A stretch of 43,807 nt of DNA from an uncultured Propionibacteriaceae bacterium (lineage in GTDB: Bacteria; Actinomycetota; Actinomycetes; Propionibacteriales; Propionibacteriaceae). The stretch covers positions 1 to 43,807 of the forward strand of contig CADCUO010000189.1 in assembly GCA_902805915.1 (NCBI GenBank), read 5' to 3'. Within the stretch, counting starts at the first letter, position 1, and each line of letters begins with the position of its first letter. Positions 1 to 6,782 of the stretch are shown in pieces. The notes under the pieces were generated by a model, which saw nothing but the letters and a program-made list of their open reading frames with translations, was not told where the DNA came from and ran no database searches. The position numbers and the translations under genes are program-made.

Positions 1-299
1 CCTAACTCTTCGGGCGCTTCGCGCCGCACGGTGTCAGCGGGGTCCTCGCCAACCTCGACGTGACCGCCTGTCGGTAGCCACAGTCCTCCCTTGCGATGGT
101 GCACAAGGAGTACAGAGCCATCGCTTGCGTCTTGCAACACGAAGTAGGCCACGAGGTGCTTCGGGGGTGTCCTGGGCGGAATCCGACGGTAGATATCGGT
201 GGTTGAGCCGAGCCAGCTCAGCGCGTCCGCTCGATGCGCTATCTCCAACCTGTCGAACGGTGCAAGCCTCTCCACCAGCACTGCTACCTCCGCGACCAT
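1..299 (-). CDS. Nudix hydrolase, 3' end outside the window
   Basis: The minus strand reads an uninterrupted frame from ATG at 299 to the window edge, about 99 residues. It contains a Nudix box: GGHVEVGEDP is followed by REAPEEL, matching the G-x5-E-x7-R-E-U-x-E-E pattern that binds the metal and cleaves nucleoside-diphosphate-linked substrates. The preceding strand and loop (VLLVHHRKGGLWLPTGGHVE) is typical of MutT-like proteins. The first 50 residues are an N-terminal extension. An in-frame GTG at 308 is an alternative start, and neither start has a clear ribosome binding site. The substrate cannot be told from the sequence. The next gene to the right, on the other strand, is also a Nudix protein but is broken. 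Confidence 0.82.
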   Translation of the reverse strand, partial: MVAEVAVLVERLAPFDRLEIAHRADALSWLGSTTDIYRRIPPRTPPKHLVAYFVLQDASDGSVLLVHHRKGGLWLPTGGHVEVGEDPADTVRREAPEEL

Positions 300-460
300 T
301 GTCGTCACTCGGTCGATCCTAAGCGAGGCTCCGGCGATGTTCTCGTTCGCGACATGGTGGTTAGCAAGGTTTTTGGGTGCAGATGGCCGCTTTGTTTTGG
401 GCTCCGCGTCGGACGTCATCGCCATCAATTCCAGATCCTTCGGATGCTAGTAAAGGAGTG

Positions 461-928
461 GTGTCCGAACCTATTGAGCGCCAATCGGCCCGTGTCCTTC
501 CGGTGAATCGCGACGGCCAGGTACTGCTGCTCTTCGGTCATCACCCTGCCCGACCCAGCTCGCCTTACTGGTTCACGATCGGAGGCGCCGTCGAGAGCGG
601 GGAGACGCTGACCGATGCTGCCGTACGCGAACTGTTCGAGTAAACCGGTATCAGCGTCGAACCCGATCAACTCAGCGCTCCTGTTCACCGAGGAACACAC
701 GCGTTCCCCTTCGACGGCGTGGACTACGTCAATCACTCGGCGTTCTTCATGGCAGCCGTCGACGACGTAGAGCTCACCTTCGACGGCCTCGAAGGGGGTA
801 AGATCGGCAAGATCTTCGAGGCGCGCTGGTGGGACCCTCAGAACCTGAGCGACGGGGTTCCCCTGTGCAGCCGAGAGATATCAGACATCGCCCGCGCAGC
901 CGTTGCAGTCCGAGCAGAGTCGCCCTAG
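461..928 (+). pseudogene. Nudix hydrolase interrupted by an in-frame stop in the Nudix box
   Basis: One reading frame encodes a MutT-like domain in two parts. The first ends in GGAVESGETLTDAAVRELFE, then TAA at 641-643. The same frame continues with TGISVEPDQL, FPFDGVDY and an ordinary Nudix C-terminal half ending in TAG at 926-928. The stop sits where the consensus REUxEExGU requires the second Glu of the EE pair, a metal ligand, so GAA to TAA is the simplest explanation. Start GTG 461 is chosen because the Nudix fold begins just after it (RQSARVLPV). The AAAGGAG at 452-458 is too close to be ideal, and an ATG at 377 is in frame. No product longer than the N-terminal half is expected unless the stop is read through or is a sequencing error. 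Confidence 0.8.
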
Positions 929-981
929 CCAGCGTAAGTAGCCCGGCTGCCAGAAAGGACCGGCAACGCAAAACGCAACAG

Positions 982-1155
982 GTGGACTTCACCGTGAGTG
1001 GCATGACACATGTCAGGTCGGGTCCGGACGTGGTCCAAGTGCCCACGGACTCGCACAACAAGGTTTTCCACGACTACCCGCCACAGCAAGGGTATGAAAT
1101 ACGTACCGTCAGTGGGGACGCATGGCTACGGTTGGCGGCGTGGTTTCTGTCTTAG
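982..1155 (+). CDS. Possible small protein upstream of 1122
   Basis: This open frame of about 57 codons begins at GTG 982 (other starts: GTG 994, ATG 1003). It encodes a soluble peptide of ordinary composition, ending in DAWLRLAAWFLS. It overlaps the start of the next gene by 34 bases. There is no ribosome binding site and I recognise no family. It could be the remnant of a gene start or noise. I list it only because its residue composition is less biased than that of typical shadow frames here. Confidence 0.15.
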   Translation: MDFTVSGMTHVRSGPDVVQVPTDSHNKVFHDYPPQQGYEIRTVSGDAWLRLAAWFLS

Positions 1156-1979
1156 GCATCAGAGTCTCTGGCAACCTGCGCGCGCGTTGGCGCGCGTGGT
1201 TCGCACCCCCACTTCAGCCGTTCCCGGCCGATCGGCTCAGCGCCGAGGATCAGGAGTTGCTGTCAGCACGGCGAGCGGAGCCAACACCGGAGGTGCGGGA
1301 TACCTTCCACATGTACGGCGGCGACTGGGCGTGGCTGGAGGAATCCGAGTTCGTCCGGCTCCCGCTGAACGTCAGACGAGCACTGCTGTTGCGTCGAGAA
1401 GCCACGGGCCGCCTGACCAAGCTCGACGAGCAGCAGCAACGGCGAATGAACGACTCCGACCGGACCGACTCGCGGATTGTCTGGTGGCCATGGGTGCTGC
1501 GCAGGATAGGCGACGGACCCGTCCTTGACTACGTCCTCAAGGGCGTGATCCCCAGTCGCCACCGCGAGGTCGCTTCCTCAACCTGGGCCGCGGCATCGCG
1601 GAAGCTGCCCGGTGCACGTGATCTGGCAGGCAGGTTTCCGTCCGGGTCCGGGCCAAACTGCTTCAGCAACGTGATGGCTGCCGCTGGGATTGCTGGTGCT
1701 GAGTCCCAACCGATAGTGCGTGAACCGTTCGACGCCTGGCTCAACGAGCACACCGCACCCATCTCAGACACGGGCCATGATCATCTGCCTGGCGTGGTGT
1801 TGGTCTGGCGTAACTCAGAAGGTCAGCCCGACCACGCTGCGGTCACGGTTGGCGACGGCTATGCACTGAACAAGCCCTCGCAGGCCTGGTGCAGCCCGCG
1901 GTTCGTGTGGACCGTACCGGAGACCATCGCCGCCGGCCGGTATCGCGGTCTGCGACTGAGTCGCTACCTGATTCGGTGA
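1122..1979 (+). CDS. Unassigned protein, possible papain-like cysteine hydrolase
   Basis: This is a protein of 285 residues that I do not recognise as a named family. The C-terminal 110 residues have a pattern seen in NlpC/P60 or CHAP-like amidases: a Cys at the start of a helix (PNCFSNVMAAAG, Cys180), then a strand-borne His (DHAAVTVGDGYALN, His238) followed by Asn250. That is an order compatible with a Cys-His-Asn triad. The N-terminal 170 residues are charged and helical with a WWPW motif near 121-124. No signal peptide or membrane segment is evident, although residues 1-28 are basic and contain three Trp/Phe. Start ATG 1122 has only a weak GGGGA upstream. The catalytic reading is inference from residue order, not from a recognised homologue. 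Confidence 0.5.
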   Translation: MATVGGVVSVLGIRVSGNLRARWRAWFAPPLQPFPADRLSAEDQELLSARRAEPTPEVRDTFHMYGGDWAWLEESEFVRLPLNVRRALLLRREATGRLTKLDEQQQRRMNDSDRTDSRIVWWPWVLRRIGDGPVLDYVLKGVIPSRHREVASSTWAAASRKLPGARDLAGRFPSGSGPNCFSNVMAAAGIAGAESQPIVREPFDAWLNEHTAPISDTGHDHLPGVVLVWRNSEGQPDHAAVTVGDGYALNKPSQAWCSPRFVWTVPETIAAGRYRGLRLSRYLIR

Positions 1980-2032
1980 CTGACTGGAATCGGTGGGGCC
2001 GGCAGCCCGGGCTCCGGCCCATAGCGACCGGC

Positions 2033-2823
2033 TCAGGCGTTCGGGCCGTACGGCGACCCGCCGGCGACCTTCGCCCCACCGACGACCACCACGTGATGGG
2101 TGGTCGCAATGCGACCTCGATCAGCGGCCCGGCGGGCGAATAACTCAAGTCGCGGATCATCGGGCGCAGGCAGAGGTGTGCCGCTCCACGCCCAGATGGA
2201 GCACTGAGACTTCAGCCACTCATAGATGTCGGGGTAGTAGCGCCTGCTGATCAGACTTGCCGCGATCCGGATGTCGACACCGCCGCGCTCAAAGGCGACT
2301 GAAACGGTATCCAGGACGCTCACCGGTTGGCGACGGCGTCCACCGAACACCTCCGGACCTCCTGGTGATGCAGTTCCCCGATGACCTCAGTGAGGAGCAA
2401 ACCACCAGGCTTCACAACCGACAGAGCTGTAAGGACGCTGCCGACGCTGTAGCCGACTGGTCCCCGTTCGGACAGCGCCAGGTCGAACCGCTCGTCCCAA
2501 CCGCGACTACGGAGCTGGCCGAACCCGACGTGCTCGAACGAGATGTTGGCGATGCCCGACGTCCGGAGCTCCGTCGTTGCCAGCTTCACGTAATCTGGGT
2601 CGTTGTCGATCCGACACCCGTACGCATTTGTGCGGCATGGGCCATCAGATTCGTGCCGCTACCGCAGCCGATGTCCAGTACGTCCAGATCCGGACGGAGG
2701 CTGGATCTGATCAGGTCTGCGGTGGTGGGATGGAGACGGTTGTCGATCTCTCGTGTGGCGCGGGGCCGCTGTAGTACCCGTAGTGCCTCCAAGGGTCTCT
2801 TCTAGGCGTTCACGATCGAACAT
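2033..2823 (-). pseudogene. SAM-dependent methyltransferase broken by frameshifts
   Basis: Three consecutive minus-strand frames together encode one class I methyltransferase. The first (from about 2792) holds motif I, VLDIGCGSGTNLMAHAA. The frame then has to change near 2615-2625 to continue as GCRIDNDPDYVKLATTELR (acidic motif II region) through VVKPGGLLLTEVIGELHHQE. It changes again near 2330-2350 to continue as VSVAFERGGVDIRIAASLIS, ending in TGA at 2033-2035. A third shift near 2793-2800 would join the upstream peptide MFDRERLEET to LEALRVLQRP and give a good N-terminus with ATG 2823. Without it the start would be TTG 2792. Each break needs a one- or two-base indel, so no full-length enzyme can be made from this sequence as read. 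Confidence 0.75.
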
Positions 2824-2925
2824 GCGCGCTCCGGTTTCATCGCGGGTGGAAACACACTCTGCCGAGAAAGTAGCCGAGCGCGGGCCCGGCAAAGACTGCG
2901 GCCCGGGGGTCTGCCGGCCCCGTGC

Positions 2926-2931
2926 CAGGAT
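2926..2931 (+). promoter_or_regulatory. Putative -10 of a leaderless promoter (APH-like kinase)
   Basis: CAGGAT is followed by six bases and then GTG 2938, with no ribosome binding site. The geometry is the same as at uvrC, rapZ, secG, ligC and sufR. No convincing -35 is visible. Confidence 0.35.
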
Positions 2932-2937
2932 TGCCGG

Positions 2938-3852
2938 GTGCCCGGACTTGAGCAGCGTCAGATCGTCGAGGCAGTGGCCGCGACCTGCGCCCGCCGGCTC
3001 CACACGAAGGTAGCCCGGGTGCAGCCCGTGGCGGGATCAGTGGGTAACCAGGATTTCCTGGTGGACACCGACGCCGGCGATTACGTGCTCAAGGCTGCCC
3101 CGGGCGACCAGCTCATGGCCGAGGCATGGGCGTGCGACCGGGTGCGGCGGCTGGGAGTGTCCGCACCCGACGTCGTGGTGCTGGAGGCTGTGGCCGCGAG
3201 CCTAGCCTTCCCGTTCCTAATCATGCGGCGGCTGGCGGGCCGCGCTGTGCCCGACTGCTCCTCGGCCGCCCTGATGGATGCCGGCCGTCAGCTCCGGCTG
3301 GCTCATTCCGTCGGTCTGTCAGGATATGGTGCCCTCAGAGTCACCGGGTCCGAAGCCGCCGGTGAACACGCCAGCTGGTCCACCTTCCTCAACGACGTTA
3401 CGTCGGGGCTGGACGAGCTGGTGACTGGCGAGGTGATTACCGACGACCTGGCCGCTCGGGCCTCTGACACCATCGCCCAATCGGACACGCTGCGCTACGA
3501 CCAGCCGGCGGTGCTGCTGCACGGCGACCTCAAGCTGCAGCACATCTTCGCAGATTCTGACGGCTACACGGGGATCATCGACTGGGGCGACGCGTGCGCC
3601 GGTGACCCGCGCTTCGACCTCGGCCGCATGTCGATGGCCGGTCCAACCGCCCTTCGGCACTTCATGAGCGGATACGGTCTGACCGCGACGGCCGAGCTGC
3701 ACCTGAGCCTCACGGCCTATCGACTGGTCTGGAACCTCGACGCGCTGCTATACGAGTACCGCGCCGGCAGCGACTGGTTCGACGCCTACCGGGTCGGTAC
3801 GCACACTGCGCTCGACGACCTGGCACGGGGGCTTCCTGAGCCACCCGAGTGA
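2938..3852 (+). CDS. Aminoglycoside phosphotransferase (APH)-family kinase
   Basis: The 304-residue protein has the APH/choline-kinase fold. An N-lobe lysine lies in DYVLKAAPGDQ (about residue 52). The catalytic Brenner motif is LLHGDLKLQHIFAD (His195, Asp197), and the metal-binding Asp is in GIIDWGDACAGDPRFDLGR (about 215). The canonical Asn of HGDxxxxN is replaced by His202, a variant also found among APH-like proteins that do not act on aminoglycosides. Substrates in this family include sugars, choline, homoserine and antibiotics, and nothing here chooses among them. GTG 2938 is the start because the fold begins within 30 residues and a leaderless promoter fits it. The gene is convergent with the SRPBCC gene, with a small hairpin between them. 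Confidence 0.78.
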   Translation: MPGLEQRQIVEAVAATCARRLHTKVARVQPVAGSVGNQDFLVDTDAGDYVLKAAPGDQLMAEAWACDRVRRLGVSAPDVVVLEAVAASLAFPFLIMRRLAGRAVPDCSSAALMDAGRQLRLAHSVGLSGYGALRVTGSEAAGEHASWSTFLNDVTSGLDELVTGEVITDDLAARASDTIAQSDTLRYDQPAVLLHGDLKLQHIFADSDGYTGIIDWGDACAGDPRFDLGRMSMAGPTALRHFMSGYGLTATAELHLSLTAYRLVWNLDALLYEYRAGSDWFDAYRVGTHTALDDLARGLPEPPE

Positions 3853-3893
3853 TCTGACCCCGGCAGCCTCCGGCGGCCGGTACGCGGGTGCGG

Positions 3894-3909
3894 GCGATGA
3901 ACCCATCGC
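3894..3909. terminator. Small hairpin between convergent genes
   Basis: GCGATG, loop AACC, CATCGC forms a six-pair stem with a tetraloop between the ends of the APH-like gene and the SRPBCC gene. There is no U-tract, so it is only a possible bidirectional terminator. Confidence 0.35.
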
Positions 3910-3919
3910 GCCTTGTCGA

Positions 3920-4363
3920 TCAGGCGTCGGAGTTCCGTGCCGCGGCCAGTTGGAGGCTCAGGCGCCGGATCGACCGCAGGATGTGGTTGGTAGCGAGGAT
4001 GTGGGCACCCGTGCCGACGACCAGGGCGCGGTAGACGCGTCCGTGTACGCCCGGAAACGCCGCATAGGTCTGGGCGCGCAACTGGGTGGCCCCATCGGTC
4101 GTGTCGGTCATCTCGAACGCCAGCCTGTACCGGGAGAAACGGTGACGGCCGATCAGGGTCAGACGTTCAGTCGGCGTACTCTCGGCGACCTCGAAGCCGG
4201 CGGCCGGTTCGGTACCGAGGATCCTCACCAGCGGCTTGGCGTGGGCGGTGCACAAAGACGTGACGACATAACGTTGTAGAGCCGTCCACACCAATTCGCG
4301 GGACGCGGCGATCCTGATGGCGTGCTCGTCCACGTACGACAGCTCTGTGTTCCCCGCGTTCAT
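3920..4363 (-). CDS. SRPBCC-like protein
   Basis: From ATG 4363 the protein has 147 residues. Its pattern suits the START/SRPBCC helix-grip fold: an N-terminal strand and helix (IRIAASRELVWTAL), a central beta series containing RYRLAFEMTD and TQLRAQTYAAFPG, and a long C-terminal helix (GTGAHILATNHILRSIRRLSL). Such proteins bind hydrophobic ligands or act as cyclases; the ligand is unknown. GGGAA seven bases before ATG 4363 supports this start. An in-frame GTG at 4471 would add 36 residues without family character. A 12-base direct repeat, GTTCATACGGCG, lies at 4359-4370 and 4379-4390, spanning the start. Confidence 0.6.
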   Translation of the reverse strand: MNAGNTELSYVDEHAIRIAASRELVWTALQRYVVTSLCTAHAKPLVRILGTEPAAGFEVAESTPTERLTLIGRHRFSRYRLAFEMTDTTDGATQLRAQTYAAFPGVHGRVYRALVVGTGAHILATNHILRSIRRLSLQLAAARNSDA

Positions 4364-4473
4364 ACGGCGTTCCCGGGGTTCATACGGCGATCCCTGCTCA
4401 TGCAGCGATCCTGCCAACCGCGGCCATAAGGCGTCGACCGGCCTCCGAGCCCAGCTCATCGGGGTGGACACAG

Positions 4474-4507
4474 TTCGGCCCCTGCGGGAGCTCCCGCAAG
4501 GGCCGAA
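4474..4507. terminator. Long inverted repeat, likely terminator
   Basis: A 34-base inverted repeat has 17-base arms and a single mismatch (TTCGGCCC to GGGCCGAA, centre GAGCTC). It starts 73 bases after the 3' end of the minus-strand gene at 4580-4870. It lacks a U-tract, as is common for actinobacterial terminators. It would separate that gene from the SRPBCC gene. Confidence 0.6.
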
Positions 4508-4579
4508 TGTGCACTCAGATCATACGTTCGACCTGGTCCCGCTTGTCCCATCAACTTCCTGGTGCAGCGGGATCAGGCA

Positions 4580-4870
4580 TTAACCGTCGTTACGACTACC
4601 GGCCTTGGCCAGCCCGCGGCTGATCATGTAGCCGATCGTCAAGAACGTGATAAGACGCCAGGCCTGGTACGGGCTGAATACCTGCCCGTCGTCGCCGACA
4701 TCCACTACGGCTGAGGCGATGAAGACACCGACGACCGCAAGCACGTACGCGATCAGCTCAGTGGTCTTGAACGAGGGCTTGGTCTCCTTCACGGAGCGGT
4801 GATCCCGGTCCGCGGTCGCGACCGCGTGGCTGGGCCCCGCCGTGCCGTTAGGGTTGGTGGTGGTGCTCAT
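4580..4870 (-). CDS. Small two-helix membrane protein
   Basis: The protein has 96 residues: a polar N-terminus of about 37 residues, then two predicted membrane helices (around 39-56, TELIAYVLAVVGVFIASA, and around 69-85, AWRLITFLTIGYMISRG), with a short basic tail. I recognise no named family. It resembles short actinobacterial membrane proteins of unknown role. AAGGAG lies seven bases before ATG 4870, so translation is well supported. The upstream region has a possible -35/-10 pair overlapped by a perfect 13-base palindrome, suggesting a regulated single-gene unit that ends at the inverted repeat 4474-4507. Confidence 0.65.
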   Translation of the reverse strand: MSTTTNPNGTAGPSHAVATADRDHRSVKETKPSFKTTELIAYVLAVVGVFIASAVVDVGDDGQVFSPYQAWRLITFLTIGYMISRGLAKAGSRNDG

Positions 4871-4908
4871 ATCGTTCTCCTTAGAGGTCGGTTTCGCGTG
4901 CTCCGCGC

Positions 4909-4936
4909 CTCTTACCCGCTGGCTTTACAATGTAAA
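4909..4936 (-). promoter_or_regulatory. Promoter with overlapping palindromic operator
   Basis: TTTACAATGTAAA at 4924-4936 is a perfect palindrome around a central A. Read on the minus strand, its TTTACA can serve as a -35 with TAAGAG (4914-4909) 16 bases downstream, 38 bases before ATG 4870. The palindrome over a -35 is the usual place for a repressor, but no regulator for it is evident nearby. Confidence 0.4.
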
Positions 4937-4967
4937 CCGGTCTGCATGAGGGATCTGTGGCGAAGCC

Positions 4968-4980
4968 TTACGCATAAGTT
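4968..4980. repeat. TTACGCATAAGTT motif, copy 1
   Basis: TTACGCATAAGTT matches TTATGCATAAGTT at 5257-5269 with one change, in the same orientation, 289 bases apart. The core TTAYGCATAA is a perfect or near-perfect palindrome. The pair brackets the Cys-rich frame at 5003-5206. Confidence 0.5.
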
Positions 4981-5002
4981 CCGTGGCACTCAGCTAGCTG
5001 CT

Positions 5003-5206
5003 TCAGGCCGCCGTTCTCCGGTTGTGACAGGTGTCGCGGTCGGTCCGATGTCGGGGATGTTGATGACGCCGGTCTGGGTAAATGAGCGCACCGCAGGTGC
5101 ACCTGGTCCAACCACACCGGCCTCTAGGGCAGTGTGGGGTCATCGTGTCTATGTTCGTGCAATGCGGACATGCCGCTCCCATCAGCATGCGTCCCTGGGT
5201 ACCCAC
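5003..5206 (-). CDS. Possible small Cys-rich (zinc-ribbon-like) protein
   Basis: The frame encodes up to 67 residues and has eight Cys, in CPHC, CPRGRCGWTRCTCG and a later single Cys. That pattern could form a small zinc site, and the C-terminus is His/Arg-rich. GTG 5206 and ATG 5188 are both possible starts, and neither has a strong ribosome binding site. I do not recognise a family. The frame lies between two near-identical palindromic motifs. The regular CxxC spacing makes it better than noise, but it may be non-coding. Confidence 0.3.
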   Translation of the reverse strand: MGTQGRMLMGAACPHCTNIDTMTPHCPRGRCGWTRCTCGALIYPDRRHQHPRHRTDRDTCHNRRTAA

Positions 5207-5476
5207 CCGCTCTGCAGCTGATCGGGATCAGTACCACGTTGTACGCAGTGGCCGAGTTATGCATAAGTTAAGCGATGGGTGGATCACCACCCTGTGCGCG
5301 CCCAATCGGGGACGTGGCGCCGCTCGGCACCTCGCGTCGTTCATCCCCATGTCCCGGGTGAACCACGGTCACGTCATCGACGGGCGCGAAACTTCGCGTC
5401 CACGGCTGTCACCAGTCAGCCGAACCCCGCAGTAGTCCTCGGGCGCCCCGGCCTTTCCGAAACAGCTCGGACACAG
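5207..5476. other. Intergenic stretch without a supported gene
   Basis: I see no supported gene in these 270 bases. They contain the second TTATGCATAAGTT motif and lie beyond the 3' end of the PPOX gene. A plus-strand frame crosses part of the stretch but has no start signal or family resemblance. Confidence 0.5.
5257..5269. repeat. TTATGCATAAGTT motif, copy 2
   Basis: This is the partner of 4968-4980. TTATGCATAA (5257-5266) is a perfect 10-base palindrome. It could be a recombination core, an operator, or chance. Confidence 0.5.
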
Positions 5477-5914
5477 TCAACTCAGGTCCTCAGCCACAGA
5501 GCGGTCGTGCACTGCCCGTCTCGACTCGTACCAGGTTGCGCCGACTGGCTCACCGGCCAAATTCCAGCTCCAGGAGGCATGCGGGGTGATGCGTAGATAC
5601 AGCCCTGGACCGACCATTCCGGTCCGCTGCACGGGACCATCGGCCATGCCGTAGACCCTGATCCCGCGCGCGACAAACGGATCCAGGGATGGCAGGTCAT
5701 CGACCACCAGCGCGACCTTGCTACGTCCCTCTCGCACGTTGTTGACCTTGCGGGTCGTCAAGAAGGTCTCACCAGAGCCGCCGACCCAGAAGTACACACT
5801 GTCGAACTCAATGGCGACCGGTACGACATCGGGCTGCCCGGCCTCACACAACGTGGCGAGTCGAGCGATCCCATGGGAGCGGATGAACTCCATCTCCTCG
5901 TCCGTGAACGCCAT
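5477..5914 (-). CDS. PPOX-class pyridoxamine 5'-phosphate oxidase-like flavoprotein
   Basis: The protein has 145 residues and the split-barrel flavin-binding fold: MAFTDEEMEFIRSHGIARLA at the N-terminus, then the strands QPDVVPVAIEFDSVYFWV and VREGRSKVALVVDDL. In actinobacteria this group often uses F420 rather than FMN to reduce or oxidise small substrates. The cofactor cannot be decided here. ATG 5914 follows the stop of the MBL gene by four bases, so the two form an operon. The C-terminal half (ITPHASWSWNL) is normal for the family. The substrate is unknown. Confidence 0.8.
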   Translation of the reverse strand: MAFTDEEMEFIRSHGIARLATLCEAGQPDVVPVAIEFDSVYFWVGGSGETFLTTRKVNNVREGRSKVALVVDDLPSLDPFVARGIRVYGMADGPVQRTGMVGPGLYLRITPHASWSWNLAGEPVGATWYESRRAVHDRSVAEDLS

Positions 5915-5918
5915 CTGA

Positions 5919-6581
5919 TCACCACCCGCGCGCACGCCACTCGGCCAGGTGCGGCCGCTCGGCGCCAAGAGTGGTGTCGTCACCGTGTCCCGGATGGACG
6001 ACCGTGGCATCGTCGAACCTGGCAAAGACCTTAGTTTCCAGATCGTCCATCAGCGACTCAAAACTTCGAGGATTTGTTGTCCGGCCAGGCCCCCCAGGGA
6101 ACAAGCTGTCCCCGGTGAAGAGGTGGGTGGTTCCGTTTCGATCCTGGAGGACCAGCGCGATGGAGCCGGGGGTGTGTCCAACCAGTCCGATCACCTCGAG
6201 GGACTCATCACCGAGGGCCATCTGGTCGCCATCCCAGACACCATTGAGGTCCGCAACCGAAGCGCCGGAGGCGATGGCGTCGGCGTCGGGACGTCCGGCG
6301 ATGAGCCGGGCCCTGGTGCTGGCGGCGACGTCGGCCAGCGCCTGCCAGTGGTCGCCGTGGCGGTGAGTGGTCACCACCGTCTGCGGCGGCTGGTCGCCGA
6401 TCTCGGCCAGCAGCCGCGTCGGTTCGGCGGCGGCGTCAATCAGCATCGACGCGCCGCCGGAGCGAAGCAGATAGGCGTTGTTGTCCATTGACCCGACGGA
6501 AACCTTCGTCAGGCTCATTCCTTGGCCGAGGTCGAAGGTGAGCGAGGGACCGCCGGGTTCAACGTGTCCGAGACCGGTCAT
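5919..6581 (-). CDS. MBL-fold metallo-hydrolase
   Basis: This 220-residue metallo-beta-lactamase fold protein has the dinuclear metal motif THRHGDHW (HxHxDH, about residues 72-77). Further ligands lie in [12 protein letters not shown] and [14 protein letters not shown], and the last in VVHPGHG. The fold covers glyoxalase II-like and other hydrolases, and the layout suggests a small thioester or phosphoester hydrolase. AAAGG lies before ATG 6581. It is divergent from uvrA and followed at four bases by the PPOX gene. A similar MBL gene lies beside uvrA in mycobacteria, so the association is old, though no role in repair is proved. Confidence 0.85.
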   Translation of the reverse strand: MTGLGHVEPGGPSLTFDLGQGMSLTKVSVGSMDNNAYLLRSGGASMLIDAAAEPTRLLAEIGDQPPQTVVTTHRHGDHWQALADVAASTRARLIAGRPDADAIASGASVADLNGVWDGDQMALGDESLEVIGLVGHTPGSIALVLQDRNGTTHLFTGDSLFPGGPGRTTNPRSFESLMDDLETKVFARFDDATVVHPGHGDDTTLGAERPHLAEWRARGW

Positions 6582-6769
6582 CCAGGTTCCTTTCGAAGGG
6601 GCGGCACGACTGGGGGCCAGACAATGTGCATCACAGGCGCGCTGCCGGCGCCTGCTTGGGCACCGTATCGCCGCCTGCCATCGTCCAGTGTGCGGCTGTC
6701 GTCGGCCGAGGAAAAGGGCCGTTGTCCCATCTCGCTGTCACGGCGGCGAGAAATGTCAGTGGGTCCCCA

Positions 6770-6775
6770 TAGCAT
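6770..6775 (+). promoter_or_regulatory. Putative leaderless -10 for uvrA
   Basis: TAGCAT lies seven bases before GTG 6783. It decides the uvrA start: translation from GTG 6783 gives the family N-terminus [17 protein letters not shown]. No LexA-type GAAC-N4-GTTC box is visible between 6582 and 6770. Confidence 0.45.
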
Positions 6776-6782
6776 GGAGCCC

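Noticed and set aside
6582-6769. LexA (SOS) box upstream of uvrA
   Set aside because: No GAAC-N4-GTTC-like palindrome is present in the uvrA-MBL intergenic region.
6522-6782. Longer UvrA N-terminus from 6522
   Set aside because: The extra residues overlap the start of the divergent MBL gene and do not resemble UvrA, whose conserved N-terminus begins at GTG 6783.
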